From Rhizosphaericola sp047606825 (GTDB taxonomy: Bacteria; Bacteroidota; Bacteroidia; Chitinophagales; Chitinophagaceae): a stretch of 64,000 nucleotides of DNA. Position numbers and translations under genes: made by a program. Location: positions 56,801 through 120,800 of the forward strand of contig JASGDY010000127.1 of the NCBI GenBank assembly GCA_047606825.1. Direction: 5' to 3'. The notes under the pieces were generated by a model that saw only the letters and a list, made by a program, of their open reading frames with translations, did no database searches and was not told the origin of the DNA. Positions 17,368 through 25,929 of the stretch are shown here, piece after piece. Each line of letters opens with the position of its first letter. Within the stretch, counting starts at the first letter, position 1.

Positions 17368-18774
17368 ATGACATACGAGTTGGAACCACAGTCTATCGCA
17401 GAACAGTTTGAAACCTTGGTGGAAAAAGGTGACAAGCTGGAAATCGCTTCTTTCCTCAACGAACAGAACATCAGTGACGTCGTCGAGTTGATTGAGGAAT
17501 ATCCCGACTATGAAAGCCAGATTGTGTCTGCGATGTCCACGCACCGTGCATCGAGCGTGTTTAAAATGCTGGATTTTTCGGTACAGAAAAGGATTATTGC
17601 CGAACTGGCGCCGATTAAGACTTCCGAACTCCTCAACGAACTGCCGCCCGACGACCGTACCGAATTTTTGGAGGCACTCCCCAACGACCAGTTACGTGAC
17701 CTCCTCAAGCTGCTCGACCCGGCGGAGGTCAAGGTGACGCTCAGACTCCTTGGCTATCCCGAAGACAGCGTTGGCCGTCTGATGACCACAGACTATGTGT
17801 ATGTTTACGAAACGGACACCGTCAAAGATGCTTTTCAGACTATCCGAAAAGTCGGGAAAAACTCCGAAACGATTGACGTCATCTACGTCATCAACAGAGC
17901 AGGCCAGCTGATTGACGACTTGCGGATACGTGACTTGATATTGGCATCGCCTGATGCGCTGATTGCCGACATTATCGACGACCGTTTTGTTTCCCTAAAG
18001 GCAACGGACGACCAGGAACATGCGAGCCAAGTATTCAAAAAAAACAACCGTGTCGCCATTCCCGTGACGGGCGACAACGATATACTGCTGGGTATCGTGA
18101 CGATTGACGATATCCTTTGGGTTACAAACGAGGAGTTCAGCGAGGACATGCAAAAAATGGGGGGTACCGAAGCATTGGACGAACCTTATTTGGACACGCC
18201 TTTTTTCCAGTTGATTAAGAAAAGGGCGGGCTGGTTGATTATCTTGTTTATCAGCGAACTGCTGACGGCGACGGCAATGGCGTATTTCAACGACGAGATT
18301 GCCAAGGCGACGATATTGGCGATGTTTATTCCCTTGATTATGTCAAGTGGAGGCAATAGCGGTTCCCAGGCTTCCACCTTGATTATCCAGGCGATGGCTG
18401 TCGGCGACGTCAATATTGCAGATTGGTGGCGTGTGATGCGCAGGGAGTTTTTGAGTGGGGTGGTTTTGGGAAGCCTATTGGGCATTATAGGATTTGTGCG
18501 GATATGGATTTGGCACATACTGATGTCGCACGGTGTTTTTGAGGATATTTACGGACCGCACTGGATGTTGATAGCGGGTACGGTCGCGATTTCTTTGGTT
18601 GGGATTGTGTTGTGGGGAACGTTTTCGGGCTCGATGTTGCCGATTTTGCTGAAGCGTGTCGGCGCTGACCCTGCGGCATCCTCGGCTCCGTTTGTGGCGA
18701 CGTTGGTGGACGTTACGGGCATATTGATTTATTTTTCGGTGGCGTACCTGTTTTTGCGGGGGATTATGTTATGA
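17368..18774 (+). CDS. mgtE: Magnesium transporter MgtE
   Basis: A 468-residue Mg2+ channel of the inner membrane. Domains in order: the N-terminal superhelical MgtE_N domain (residues about 1-130, with LLNELPPDDRTEFLEALP), two CBS domains (VGRLMTTDYVYV and the region to GIVTIDDI), and a five-helix membrane domain from RAGWLIILFISEL onward. The pore-lining segment with MSSGGNSGSQAST is present. In this family the cytosolic domains sense Mg2+ and close the pore. It follows the ABC ATPase by about 145 bp. Confidence 0.95.
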   Translation: MTYELEPQSIAEQFETLVEKGDKLEIASFLNEQNISDVVELIEEYPDYESQIVSAMSTHRASSVFKMLDFSVQKRIIAELAPIKTSELLNELPPDDRTEFLEALPNDQLRDLLKLLDPAEVKVTLRLLGYPEDSVGRLMTTDYVYVYETDTVKDAFQTIRKVGKNSETIDVIYVINRAGQLIDDLRIRDLILASPDALIADIIDDRFVSLKATDDQEHASQVFKKNNRVAIPVTGDNDILLGIVTIDDILWVTNEEFSEDMQKMGGTEALDEPYLDTPFFQLIKKRAGWLIILFISELLTATAMAYFNDEIAKATILAMFIPLIMSSGGNSGSQASTLIIQAMAVGDVNIADWWRVMRREFLSGVVLGSLLGIIGFVRIWIWHILMSHGVFEDIYGPHWMLIAGTVAISLVGIVLWGTFSGSMLPILLKRVGADPAASSAPFVATLVDVTGILIYFSVAYLFLRGIML

Positions 18775-18983
18775 TTATTTTTGGGGAATCACTGCAACCA
18801 TGACAGCCCAACATGTTACACAGCTCTTTTTATCAGAAATTATCGCAAAGCAATAAATGCAACATTGTATCAAAAAAAATAACGTAGCTTTGCAAGCGTT
18901 TAAACCACAGCTATTCCCCATGCATTAAGCATTGGGCGTCCGGCTTTTGGGTTTTGCCTTTTTACTTTTTACTTTTGCCTTTT

Positions 18984-20159
18984 ATGTATCCTAATTTATA
19001 TTATTTACTGAAAGACCTGTTCCATATCGACCTGCCTTTTTTGAAAGTGGTCAATATGTTTGGGTTGTGTGTGGCTGTTTCGTTTTTGTTGTGTGCCTGG
19101 ACTTTGGTCAAGGAATTTAAGCGTAGGGAGGCGTTGGGGCAGTTTACCTATGAGGAAAAGGAAATCACGGTAGGCGAACCCGCGTCGATGACCGAGCTGA
19201 TACTCAATTTTGTATTGGGTTTTGTGGTCGGTTACAAGCTGTTGGGCATCTTCTTTACCGACGGCGCGATGGCCAATCCGCAGGCGTTTTTGTTTTCCTC
19301 AAACGGGAATTTTCTGACAGGTGCTGTGCTGGGCGTTGTTTTTCTCTATGTAAAATGGAAGGAAAAAAACAAAACAAAACTCGACAAACCCGAAAAGAAA
19401 ACGATTAAAATCTGGCCGAGCGACCGCGTGGGGGACATGGTGATTATCTCCGCCGTCGGTGGTTTTGCGGGCGCCAAAGTTTTTGACAATCTGGAAAACT
19501 GGAACCGCTTTATCGAAGACCCGATTGGCAACCTGTTGTCACCGAGCGGTTTGACGTTTTACGGCGGACTGATTGTCGCGTCGATTGCGCTGTACTATTA
19601 TTTCCGCAGACACAACATGTCGTTCATCCGGGTCGCGGACGCGATTGCGCCGGGGCTGATGTTGGCGTATGGTTCAGGGCGTATTGGTTGCCATGTGGCA
19701 GGTGATGGCGACTGGGGCATTGTCAACACGCATCCTAAACCTTTTGCGTGGATTCCCGACTGGTTTTGGTGTTACGACTATCCGCACAATGTCAACAAGG
19801 AAGGCGTGCCCATACCAAATTGCACTTGGGACGACTATTGCAACCATCTGTCCCAGGGCGTGTTCCCGACACCCTTATACGAAATCATCGTGTGCATCGG
19901 GCTCTTCTTTTTCCTGTGGGCAATACGCAAAAAAATCAACGTTCCCGGAAAGCTCTTTGGCATCTATCTTTTTCTCAACGGACTGGAACGCGAACTGATT
20001 GAGCAGATACGCGTCAATACGAAATACGATATATTTGGCTTCCATCCGACACAGGCGGAGATTATTGCGTTTTTGTTGATGATTGGGGGCCTGCTGTTGA
20101 TTTGGAAGTCCAAGGTATGGTTTAAACCCTATCAGTCGCCAGTGGTCAGTGGTCAGTAA
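18984..20159 (+). CDS. lgt: Prolipoprotein diacylglyceryl transferase Lgt
   Basis: Moves diacylglycerol from phosphatidylglycerol onto the lipobox Cys of prolipoproteins in the inner membrane. The polytopic protein of 391 residues has the family loop LTFYGGLIVAS, the signature LAYGSGRIGCHVAGDGDWG (about residues 225-245, a Bacteroidota variant of the G-R-x-G-N motif with Cys in place of Asn) and LNGLERELIEQIRVN near the C-terminus. It is longer than E. coli Lgt by an N-terminal helix and a charged loop around residue 140. I chose the ATG at 18984 (MYPNLYYLLKD) rather than 18954; TACTTTTG at 18970-18977 immediately precedes it. The two SusD/SusE-type lipoproteins of this window would be its substrates. 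Confidence 0.92.
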   Translation: MYPNLYYLLKDLFHIDLPFLKVVNMFGLCVAVSFLLCAWTLVKEFKRREALGQFTYEEKEITVGEPASMTELILNFVLGFVVGYKLLGIFFTDGAMANPQAFLFSSNGNFLTGAVLGVVFLYVKWKEKNKTKLDKPEKKTIKIWPSDRVGDMVIISAVGGFAGAKVFDNLENWNRFIEDPIGNLLSPSGLTFYGGLIVASIALYYYFRRHNMSFIRVADAIAPGLMLAYGSGRIGCHVAGDGDWGIVNTHPKPFAWIPDWFWCYDYPHNVNKEGVPIPNCTWDDYCNHLSQGVFPTPLYEIIVCIGLFFFLWAIRKKINVPGKLFGIYLFLNGLERELIEQIRVNTKYDIFGFHPTQAEIIAFLLMIGGLLLIWKSKVWFKPYQSPVVSGQ

Positions 20160-20212
20160 CCAGTATTTTTTGGGTCTTTCCTTCCTCCGGCTTTCGGTCT
20201 AAAACAGATTCA

Positions 20213-21127
20213 ATGAGAAAAACATTATGCGCTCTCGGCCTTGCGGCATTGTTGGCCAATGAAAGCCATGCCCAAAAGACGGATTCCAAACTGGAAAAGA
20301 AACTCCAACCCATATTGGCGGCATTCCACGGTACGGCGGGCCTGTATGTAGAAAACCTGAAAACGGGAAAAATCGTGGCCATCAACGCAGATACGATATT
20401 CCCGACGGCGAGTATCGTGAAGTTGCCGATATTGACGGCACTTTATTCGCAGATTGACGCGGGCAATATCAAGTACAACCAGCCATTGGTGTACCACGAT
20501 TCCTTGAAATACGGCGGTTCCGGGCTGATGCAGTTTTTTAAGGACAGTTCCCAAACCACGGTCAGTGTGGCATCGGCGTTGATGATTGATTATAGCGACA
20601 ATACCACTTCGCTGTGGTTGCAGTCCTTGCTCGGCGGCAGTGACAAAGTCAATGAAGTGCTGGAAAAAATCGGTCTACACGATACGCGCGACAATTCCCG
20701 GACCAACAGGGAAGATGCCCGAAAAATCTACGGCTGGGGACAGACCACGCCGAGGGAAATGGCAACCTTGCTCAAGCTTATTTTCCAGAAAAAAATATTG
20801 ACGCCGTCGGCATGTGAAAGCATGTACCGCACGATGAGCCATGTCTTTTACGACAATTTTTCGCTGTCGCAGATTCCGCCATATATACAGACCGCATCCA
20901 AACAGGGCATGGTCGATGATTCACGTTCGGAATTGGTATTGGTCAATGCGCCACACGGAGACTATGTGTTTTACATCGCGACAAAAAACAACAAAGACAC
21001 GCGCTGGGTCGTGGACAACGAGGCCTGGAAACTGCAACGCAAGGTCTCCGCGATATTGTGGAACCATTTTGAAAAGAAAAGCAAATGGCAGGCTGCGGCA
21101 GGTTATGAAAAGTATTTGGACAAATAA
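20213..21127 (+). CDS. Class A beta-lactamase-like serine hydrolase
   Basis: A 304-residue exported protein of the beta-lactamase2 fold. A signal peptide MRKTLCALGLAALLANESHAQ is followed by the nucleophile motif TASIVKLPIL (S-x-x-K, about residue 66) and the SDN motif in IDYSDNTTSLW. The third motif is KQG (TASKQGMVD) instead of K-T/S-G. I cannot find the E-x-x-L-N omega-loop motif that carries the deacylating Glu166 of true class A enzymes; the region reads NREDARKIYGWGQTTPREMA. Therefore a resistance function is doubtful and a peptidase or esterase role is possible. About 50 bp after lgt on the same strand. Confidence 0.82.
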   Translation: MRKTLCALGLAALLANESHAQKTDSKLEKKLQPILAAFHGTAGLYVENLKTGKIVAINADTIFPTASIVKLPILTALYSQIDAGNIKYNQPLVYHDSLKYGGSGLMQFFKDSSQTTVSVASALMIDYSDNTTSLWLQSLLGGSDKVNEVLEKIGLHDTRDNSRTNREDARKIYGWGQTTPREMATLLKLIFQKKILTPSACESMYRTMSHVFYDNFSLSQIPPYIQTASKQGMVDDSRSELVLVNAPHGDYVFYIATKNNKDTRWVVDNEAWKLQRKVSAILWNHFEKKSKWQAAAGYEKYLDK

Positions 21128-21224
21128 GGTAAAAGGTGTGAGGTTTAACTTTGTGTCTTTGCGTGAAACAAACACAGCAATAACGTGTAACCTGTAACTT
21201 GCGACCTGAAGCTATAAAATCATC

Positions 21225-22379
21225 ATGGAAAATCAACAAATAAAAAAATCCGTCCTGTTCATCGACCGCGACGGCACGATTATCAACGAAGTACCGCCGT
21301 CGTACCAAATCGACAGTTTTGAAAAACTGCGTTTTTATCCCAAGGCATTGTATTGGCTGGCGCAGATTGCCAAGGATTTAGAATACGAACTGGTCATGGT
21401 CAGCAACCAGGACGGTTTAGGTACGGAATCTTTTCCCGAAGATACTTTCTGGCCGGTGCAGAATTTCATCGCGCAGACTTTGGAGGGTGAAGGCATACAT
21501 TTTTCGGACTATGTTTTCGACCGGACTTTTGCGCACGAAAATGCGCCGACGCGCAAGCCCAATACCGGTTTGCTGACCCAATATATCGACAACCCGGAAT
21601 ATGACCTGGAAAATTCCTTTGTCATCGGCGACCGCATCACCGACATACAGCTTGCCAAAAACCTTGGTGCGAAAGGCATCTGGCTCAACAACGACCCGCA
21701 ACTCGGCGTGGAAGAAGTAGAAAATATTGCTGCACTGCAATCTGCCATTGCTTTGCAGACACTGGACTGGTCAGAGATTTACTGTTTCTTGAAATTAAAA
21801 CAGCGCACCGTACATATCGACCGCAATACCAACGAAACCAAAATTGCTATTGACTTGAACCTGGACGGGACGGGCAAGTCCGATATCCAGACCGGCGTCG
21901 GATTTTTTGACCACATGCTCGACCAGATTGCCCGCCACGGCAAAATGGACTTGGCGGTAAAAGTCAACGGCGACCTGCACGTGGACGAGCACCATACAAT
22001 AGAGGACACGGGAATCGCACTAGGCGAAGCCTTTGCGACATTGCTAAAAGACAAGCGCGGACTGGAACGCTATGGTTTTGCCTTGCCGATGGACGATGCC
22101 GAGGCGAAAGCGCTGATCGACTTTGGCGGCCGTAGCTGGATAGTCTGGGACACCGAGTTCCATCGTGAAAAGATTGGCGAGATGCCGACCGAAATGTTTT
22201 TCCATTTCTTCAAATCGTTCAGCGACGCAGCACACTGCAACCTCAGCATCGAATGTAAGGGCGACAACGAACACCACAAGATTGAATCCATTTTCAAGGC
22301 ATTTGCCAAGGCAGTTCGGATGGCGGTCAAGCGTGACCCGTTGAGCAACTATCTGCCGAGTACGAAAGGGGTGCTGTGA
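21225..22379 (+). CDS. hisB: Bifunctional histidinol-phosphatase / imidazoleglycerol-phosphate dehydratase HisB
   Basis: Fusion enzyme of 384 residues for two steps of histidine synthesis. The N-terminal HAD phosphatase (residues 1-170) has [13 protein letters not shown] with the nucleophile Asp and [30 protein letters not shown] carries the later acidic motif. The C-terminal dehydratase (from about residue 190) has [31 protein letters not shown] and [19 protein letters not shown] with the Mn-binding His clusters. It stands apart from the other his genes (hisH at 886, hisIE and hisF at 40.6-42 kb). Confidence 0.96.
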   Translation: MENQQIKKSVLFIDRDGTIINEVPPSYQIDSFEKLRFYPKALYWLAQIAKDLEYELVMVSNQDGLGTESFPEDTFWPVQNFIAQTLEGEGIHFSDYVFDRTFAHENAPTRKPNTGLLTQYIDNPEYDLENSFVIGDRITDIQLAKNLGAKGIWLNNDPQLGVEEVENIAALQSAIALQTLDWSEIYCFLKLKQRTVHIDRNTNETKIAIDLNLDGTGKSDIQTGVGFFDHMLDQIARHGKMDLAVKVNGDLHVDEHHTIEDTGIALGEAFATLLKDKRGLERYGFALPMDDAEAKALIDFGGRSWIVWDTEFHREKIGEMPTEMFFHFFKSFSDAAHCNLSIECKGDNEHHKIESIFKAFAKAVRMAVKRDPLSNYLPSTKGVL

Positions 22380-22454
22380 AGCGTAAGGTTTAAGGCACAA
22401 GCAAAAAAACGTGCGTAACGTTGGCGAAACAAGATAAAATAATGGTATTAGCCA

Positions 22455-22769
22455 ATGAACACGAAAATCCTACAGGTAATCAGGCAGGGACAGATTGGCG
22501 GCGGCAAGAAATGGGCGAAAAAATTCCATGTCTGGCGCATGGACTGGGACGAAAACAAAATCGCCCTCTACCTCGACGACGTACTGATGAACGAAACGCC
22601 ACTTGGCAAACTGGACAACAAGGACGGCAGCGGTTTCAACCCTTTCAGACAACCGCACTATATGCTCCTCGACCTCGCCATGGAGGGCATGAACGGCGGC
22701 GCGCTCAACAACACAAAGTTTCCGAACAGGTTTGAGATTGATTACGTAAGGGTGTATCAAAAAGAGTAA
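22455..22769 (+). pseudogene. C-terminal remnant of a GH16-family glycosidase
   Basis: The 104-residue frame WAKKFHVWRMDWDENKIALY ... GFNPFRQPHYMLLDLAMEG ... RFEIDYVRVYQ is the last third of a family 16 endo-beta-glucanase/agarase-like jelly roll, with the usual closing DYVRVYQ strand. The catalytic ExDxxE motif and everything before it are missing, and no matching upstream frame is present between hisB and this point. I read it as a degraded fragment rather than a gene. It suggests that a glycan-degrading gene was lost next to the present PUL. Confidence 0.72.
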
Positions 22770-22917
22770 TCCCGCGAGTGGAAACAGGCGGGAGGAAGAT
22801 AAGAGGAAAGAGGTTATTACATAGAAGTTATTTATCTCTTGCGAAGTACAACATTGTTAAGACTAATATGCATAATAGTTCCTCTAGTTACTTCCAATAG
22901 TTCCAATAAATATAATT

Positions 22918-24465
22918 TTAACTAGATTTAGCTAATTCAATCATTGCCCTAATCTCGGCAAGAAATAATTCGTCTCCTCCTCTGAATCCTGTAGTACGAA
23001 ATCGAACATTGCCTTTCTTATCAATAATTATTTTTGTCGGAATCCCTTTTAATCCGAAACCAAAAGCAGCCGGATTCTTCTTAGTTGCAGTATCTTTCAA
23101 ATCCATTACGACATCAAAAGAGTAGTGATTTGCTTTAATATAGTTTATTGCGTCCTGTGTCGGCGTAGGGCTGTTTTCAAGGGTATGCACAAATAAAAAT
23201 TCGACATCTGGGTCATTTTTATACAAGTCCACCGCCTTCTGCATGATGGGAAAAGAGGCTTTACATGGTCCGCACCAGGTTGCCCAAAAATCCAGCACAA
23301 TTACCTTACCTCGAAGACTCTCAAGTGAAACCGTTTGTCCATCAGAAGCAACCAATCTAAAAGGGAATGCGGGGCTGTTGATCATTTCCTTTGCTACTTC
23401 TTGTTGTACATGTTCCCGAAATGTGCTCAGCAGTTGCTGGTAGTGGACTGAAAAACCAGTTGTGTCACCCGTTACATTTTTATATGCTTCCGGATATCTG
23501 TCAGAGATTAGTTTGCTGGCTTTGCCATCTACTATAGCTTTTTCCATCATCTCATACACTTCATCGTATCTTTTCAGGCCCACAAGCAAGTTTAAATAAG
23601 TATTGGTCAGATATGGAGAATTTTTTCGCCCTTTGTCATATACTAACTTGATATACTCGTAACCTTCAGCATATTTTTTGTTTGCGAGCAATATTTCCGC
23701 CGCAATCGCAGAAAAATCTTTGTAATCTCTTGTTTGCTCTTTATGCTGATTTTTCAGTTCGGCAATCCCTTGTAGGATGAGTTGTTCCGCAACTTCCGTA
23801 TTACCTCTGGTAAGCAACTCACTTGCGCCGTAAGAATAAGCCTTTGCCCTATAATCGGAATCGTCGATTTTAGAAATCCAAGTAGACATTTTAGCAGGAT
23901 CGCTATTTAAATAAGATAATGCCACATAGTACTTGACATAGCCAAAATATGGGTGTCCCTTTAACGCAGGGTTAGTAGAAAAACGCTTTACAAATGCACT
24001 GTGTCGTTGTTCATTCTTAGCACCATCCGTCTCATGAAATATCTTTAGCATTTCGTTGTTGAACGCAGTAAATCCTGTTGGAAACTTGGATAAAATCCTT
24101 TGTTTGATTAGATCAGCCTGCTTTCCATCACCTTTATTTTCATAATAGGAAGACAGGAGAATAAGATCTTTTTCCTTATTGCTACTGTTCAGCGCAGAAA
24201 GTTCCTTTTTCAAGGCAATGGAATCTTTCAAGCTTAATAACGCGTAAAGCTTCGGTTCTTCTTTCGCGCGCTGATAATCCGTAACCAACTCATAATCACT
24301 TTCTTTACCACTTTTCTCTAGCTGCGTTAATCGTCCATTCAATTTCACGCTATCAGTCTCCTGTAGTAGAGAATCTAATCCGGGTCGAGGGACAAGCTGT
24401 TGCGCCCTAACAAATCCGCCCACCACTAATATGAACAACCAAACGAATACCTGCTTTTTCTTCAT
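22918..24465 (-). CDS. TlpA-like thioredoxin-fold protein of the SusCD locus
   Basis: A 515-residue exported protein. Signal peptide MKKKQVFVWLFILVVGGFVRAQ; a long helical TPR-like middle of about 330 residues with the repeating pattern of paired helices; and a C-terminal TlpA/AhpC-type thioredoxin domain with LDFWATWCGPCKASFP (redox CxxC, about residue 398) and the cis-Pro in GIPTKIIIDKKG. Proteins like it are common directly behind SusC/SusD pairs in Chitinophagaceae, where their job is not established; a thiol-disulfide or protein-folding role in the periplasm is inferred. It is about 45 bp after susD. Confidence 0.85.
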   Translation of the reverse strand: MKKKQVFVWLFILVVGGFVRAQQLVPRPGLDSLLQETDSVKLNGRLTQLEKSGKESDYELVTDYQRAKEEPKLYALLSLKDSIALKKELSALNSSNKEKDLILLSSYYENKGDGKQADLIKQRILSKFPTGFTAFNNEMLKIFHETDGAKNEQRHSAFVKRFSTNPALKGHPYFGYVKYYVALSYLNSDPAKMSTWISKIDDSDYRAKAYSYGASELLTRGNTEVAEQLILQGIAELKNQHKEQTRDYKDFSAIAAEILLANKKYAEGYEYIKLVYDKGRKNSPYLTNTYLNLLVGLKRYDEVYEMMEKAIVDGKASKLISDRYPEAYKNVTGDTTGFSVHYQQLLSTFREHVQQEVAKEMINSPAFPFRLVASDGQTVSLESLRGKVIVLDFWATWCGPCKASFPIMQKAVDLYKNDPDVEFLFVHTLENSPTPTQDAINYIKANHYSFDVVMDLKDTATKKNPAAFGFGLKGIPTKIIIDKKGNVRFRTTGFRGGDELFLAEIRAMIELAKSS

Positions 24466-24509
24466 GTTTAATTTTTTTCTGAAGTGACTATATTTACTAT
24501 ATGTTGAAT

Positions 24510-25910
24510 TTACTTCGTTACGTTCTGCTTCAGGGATCCATTGCCAGGATTTTTAATAGCACCTAACGGGAAAGGCATCGTCCACAAATGCGAATCGGGT
24601 GCAAGCGATTTCTGCTGCCCATTTTCAGTTTTTGTAAATGTGACCTTATAATCAGCATCTTTATTTAACCTTCTCGTATCCGCAAAAGGAACAATCCCTA
24701 AAATAGTTTCATTTTGTTTTGTTCTTTGGATAAGCTTGACAGCTTCGACAACGGTAGTTGCCACAGACGGATTAAAATCATTGGTGAATATTCGCTTTTT
24801 TCTTACTAAATCCAATGTGGTAAGTGCTCCTGAAACATTGTTTGCTCTGGCTTGGCATTCTGCCTTAATGAGATATACTTCAGTAGTTGTTAATCCCCCC
24901 ACGTTAAAAAAGCCTGAAGTAATACTGTAAAAATAACTGTCGTTCCCAACTGTTCTGAGTTTCCACCTTGATGCAAACCGAGCATCCCCATTTTCGAATC
25001 TAGATGCTCGATCCACACGTAAGCTCGATTCCCGTCCAGTATATGCAGATGAACCGTGTCTGAAGTAATAGTTTTCTATATAATCAAAACCCATCGGAGT
25101 TGGATTGATGTTATAAATGCCAGCCTGTTCGATTTTAGCTTTGTATGTCGCATAATATGCCGTCCAATCATACAATTGGTCATTATACTTTAAAGCTTCG
25201 TTCGATGCAGCAAGGGCTTCGGAATAATTTTGCATTTCTAGGTAGATTCTAGCTCTCAAGGGATAAGCTGCACCTAGATTTGGATGCAAGATTGTTGCGC
25301 TTGTAGCTTTTAGGTTTGGAATGGCTTCTTCTATATCTTTTAACATAAAGTCATATAACGCGGCAATAGTCACCTGTGTGTATGGAGCGCCTATGTCAGG
25401 GCTAAGAATGAGTGGCACCGATAACTTTGTTGCTGCATTAGCACTCTCATAGGTGTCCGCATAGTAATTGACCAACTGATTGTAGTTGAAAGCACGAAGA
25501 ACCTTTGCTTGAGCTATCAGCTCTTGGATTTGATCCGAAGTCGCGTCGGTAGCGCCTAAAGCGTAATTAATGATCAGGTTGGCATTTGAAATAGCGGCAT
25601 AGCCTCGATAATAGGTTATCTCGCCACTGTTATTAAGTGCTATACGATCTGCATCCTCATCCCAAAAATAATTGGCTGCAGTCAGTTTGTCATAGTTTAG
25701 ATTAGCACTCGTTTGAAAAACATCATTCCTAAGATTGAGTGCTTGTGCCACATTTGCCGTGTGGCTGGTATATTCATCTCTAAGAAGAGCTTCATAGTCC
25801 GAAAATGTGGTGGGAATTTTTGTTCCCTTAGGAAGCACATCAATAAATTTTTCGCAACTGCTAAATACTACTACCGCTAGTATAGCAGTAAAGTGTATTA
25901 TCTTGTTCAT
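24510..25910 (-). CDS. SusD/RagB-family nutrient-binding outer-membrane lipoprotein
   Basis: A 466-residue surface lipoprotein that caps the SusC channel and binds the ligand. The start MNKIIHFTAILAVVVFSSCEKF is a lipoprotein signal peptide with the lipobox Cys near residue 19. SusD traits are the early LPKGTKIPTTFSDYEALLRDEY, the TPR helices with LIAQAKVLRAFNYNQLVNYYADTYE (written here in part) and the C-terminal YLIKAECQARANNVSGAL and NETILGIVPFADTRRLNKD. The frame opens further upstream (25979) into the end of susC, so the ATG at 25910 was chosen. It is 19 bp downstream of susC. Confidence 0.92.
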   Translation of the reverse strand: MNKIIHFTAILAVVVFSSCEKFIDVLPKGTKIPTTFSDYEALLRDEYTSHTANVAQALNLRNDVFQTSANLNYDKLTAANYFWDEDADRIALNNSGEITYYRGYAAISNANLIINYALGATDATSDQIQELIAQAKVLRAFNYNQLVNYYADTYESANAATKLSVPLILSPDIGAPYTQVTIAALYDFMLKDIEEAIPNLKATSATILHPNLGAAYPLRARIYLEMQNYSEALAASNEALKYNDQLYDWTAYYATYKAKIEQAGIYNINPTPMGFDYIENYYFRHGSSAYTGRESSLRVDRASRFENGDARFASRWKLRTVGNDSYFYSITSGFFNVGGLTTTEVYLIKAECQARANNVSGALTTLDLVRKKRIFTNDFNPSVATTVVEAVKLIQRTKQNETILGIVPFADTRRLNKDADYKVTFTKTENGQQKSLAPDSHLWTMPFPLGAIKNPGNGSLKQNVTK

Positions 25911-25929
25911 ACAATCTACATTTATAATT

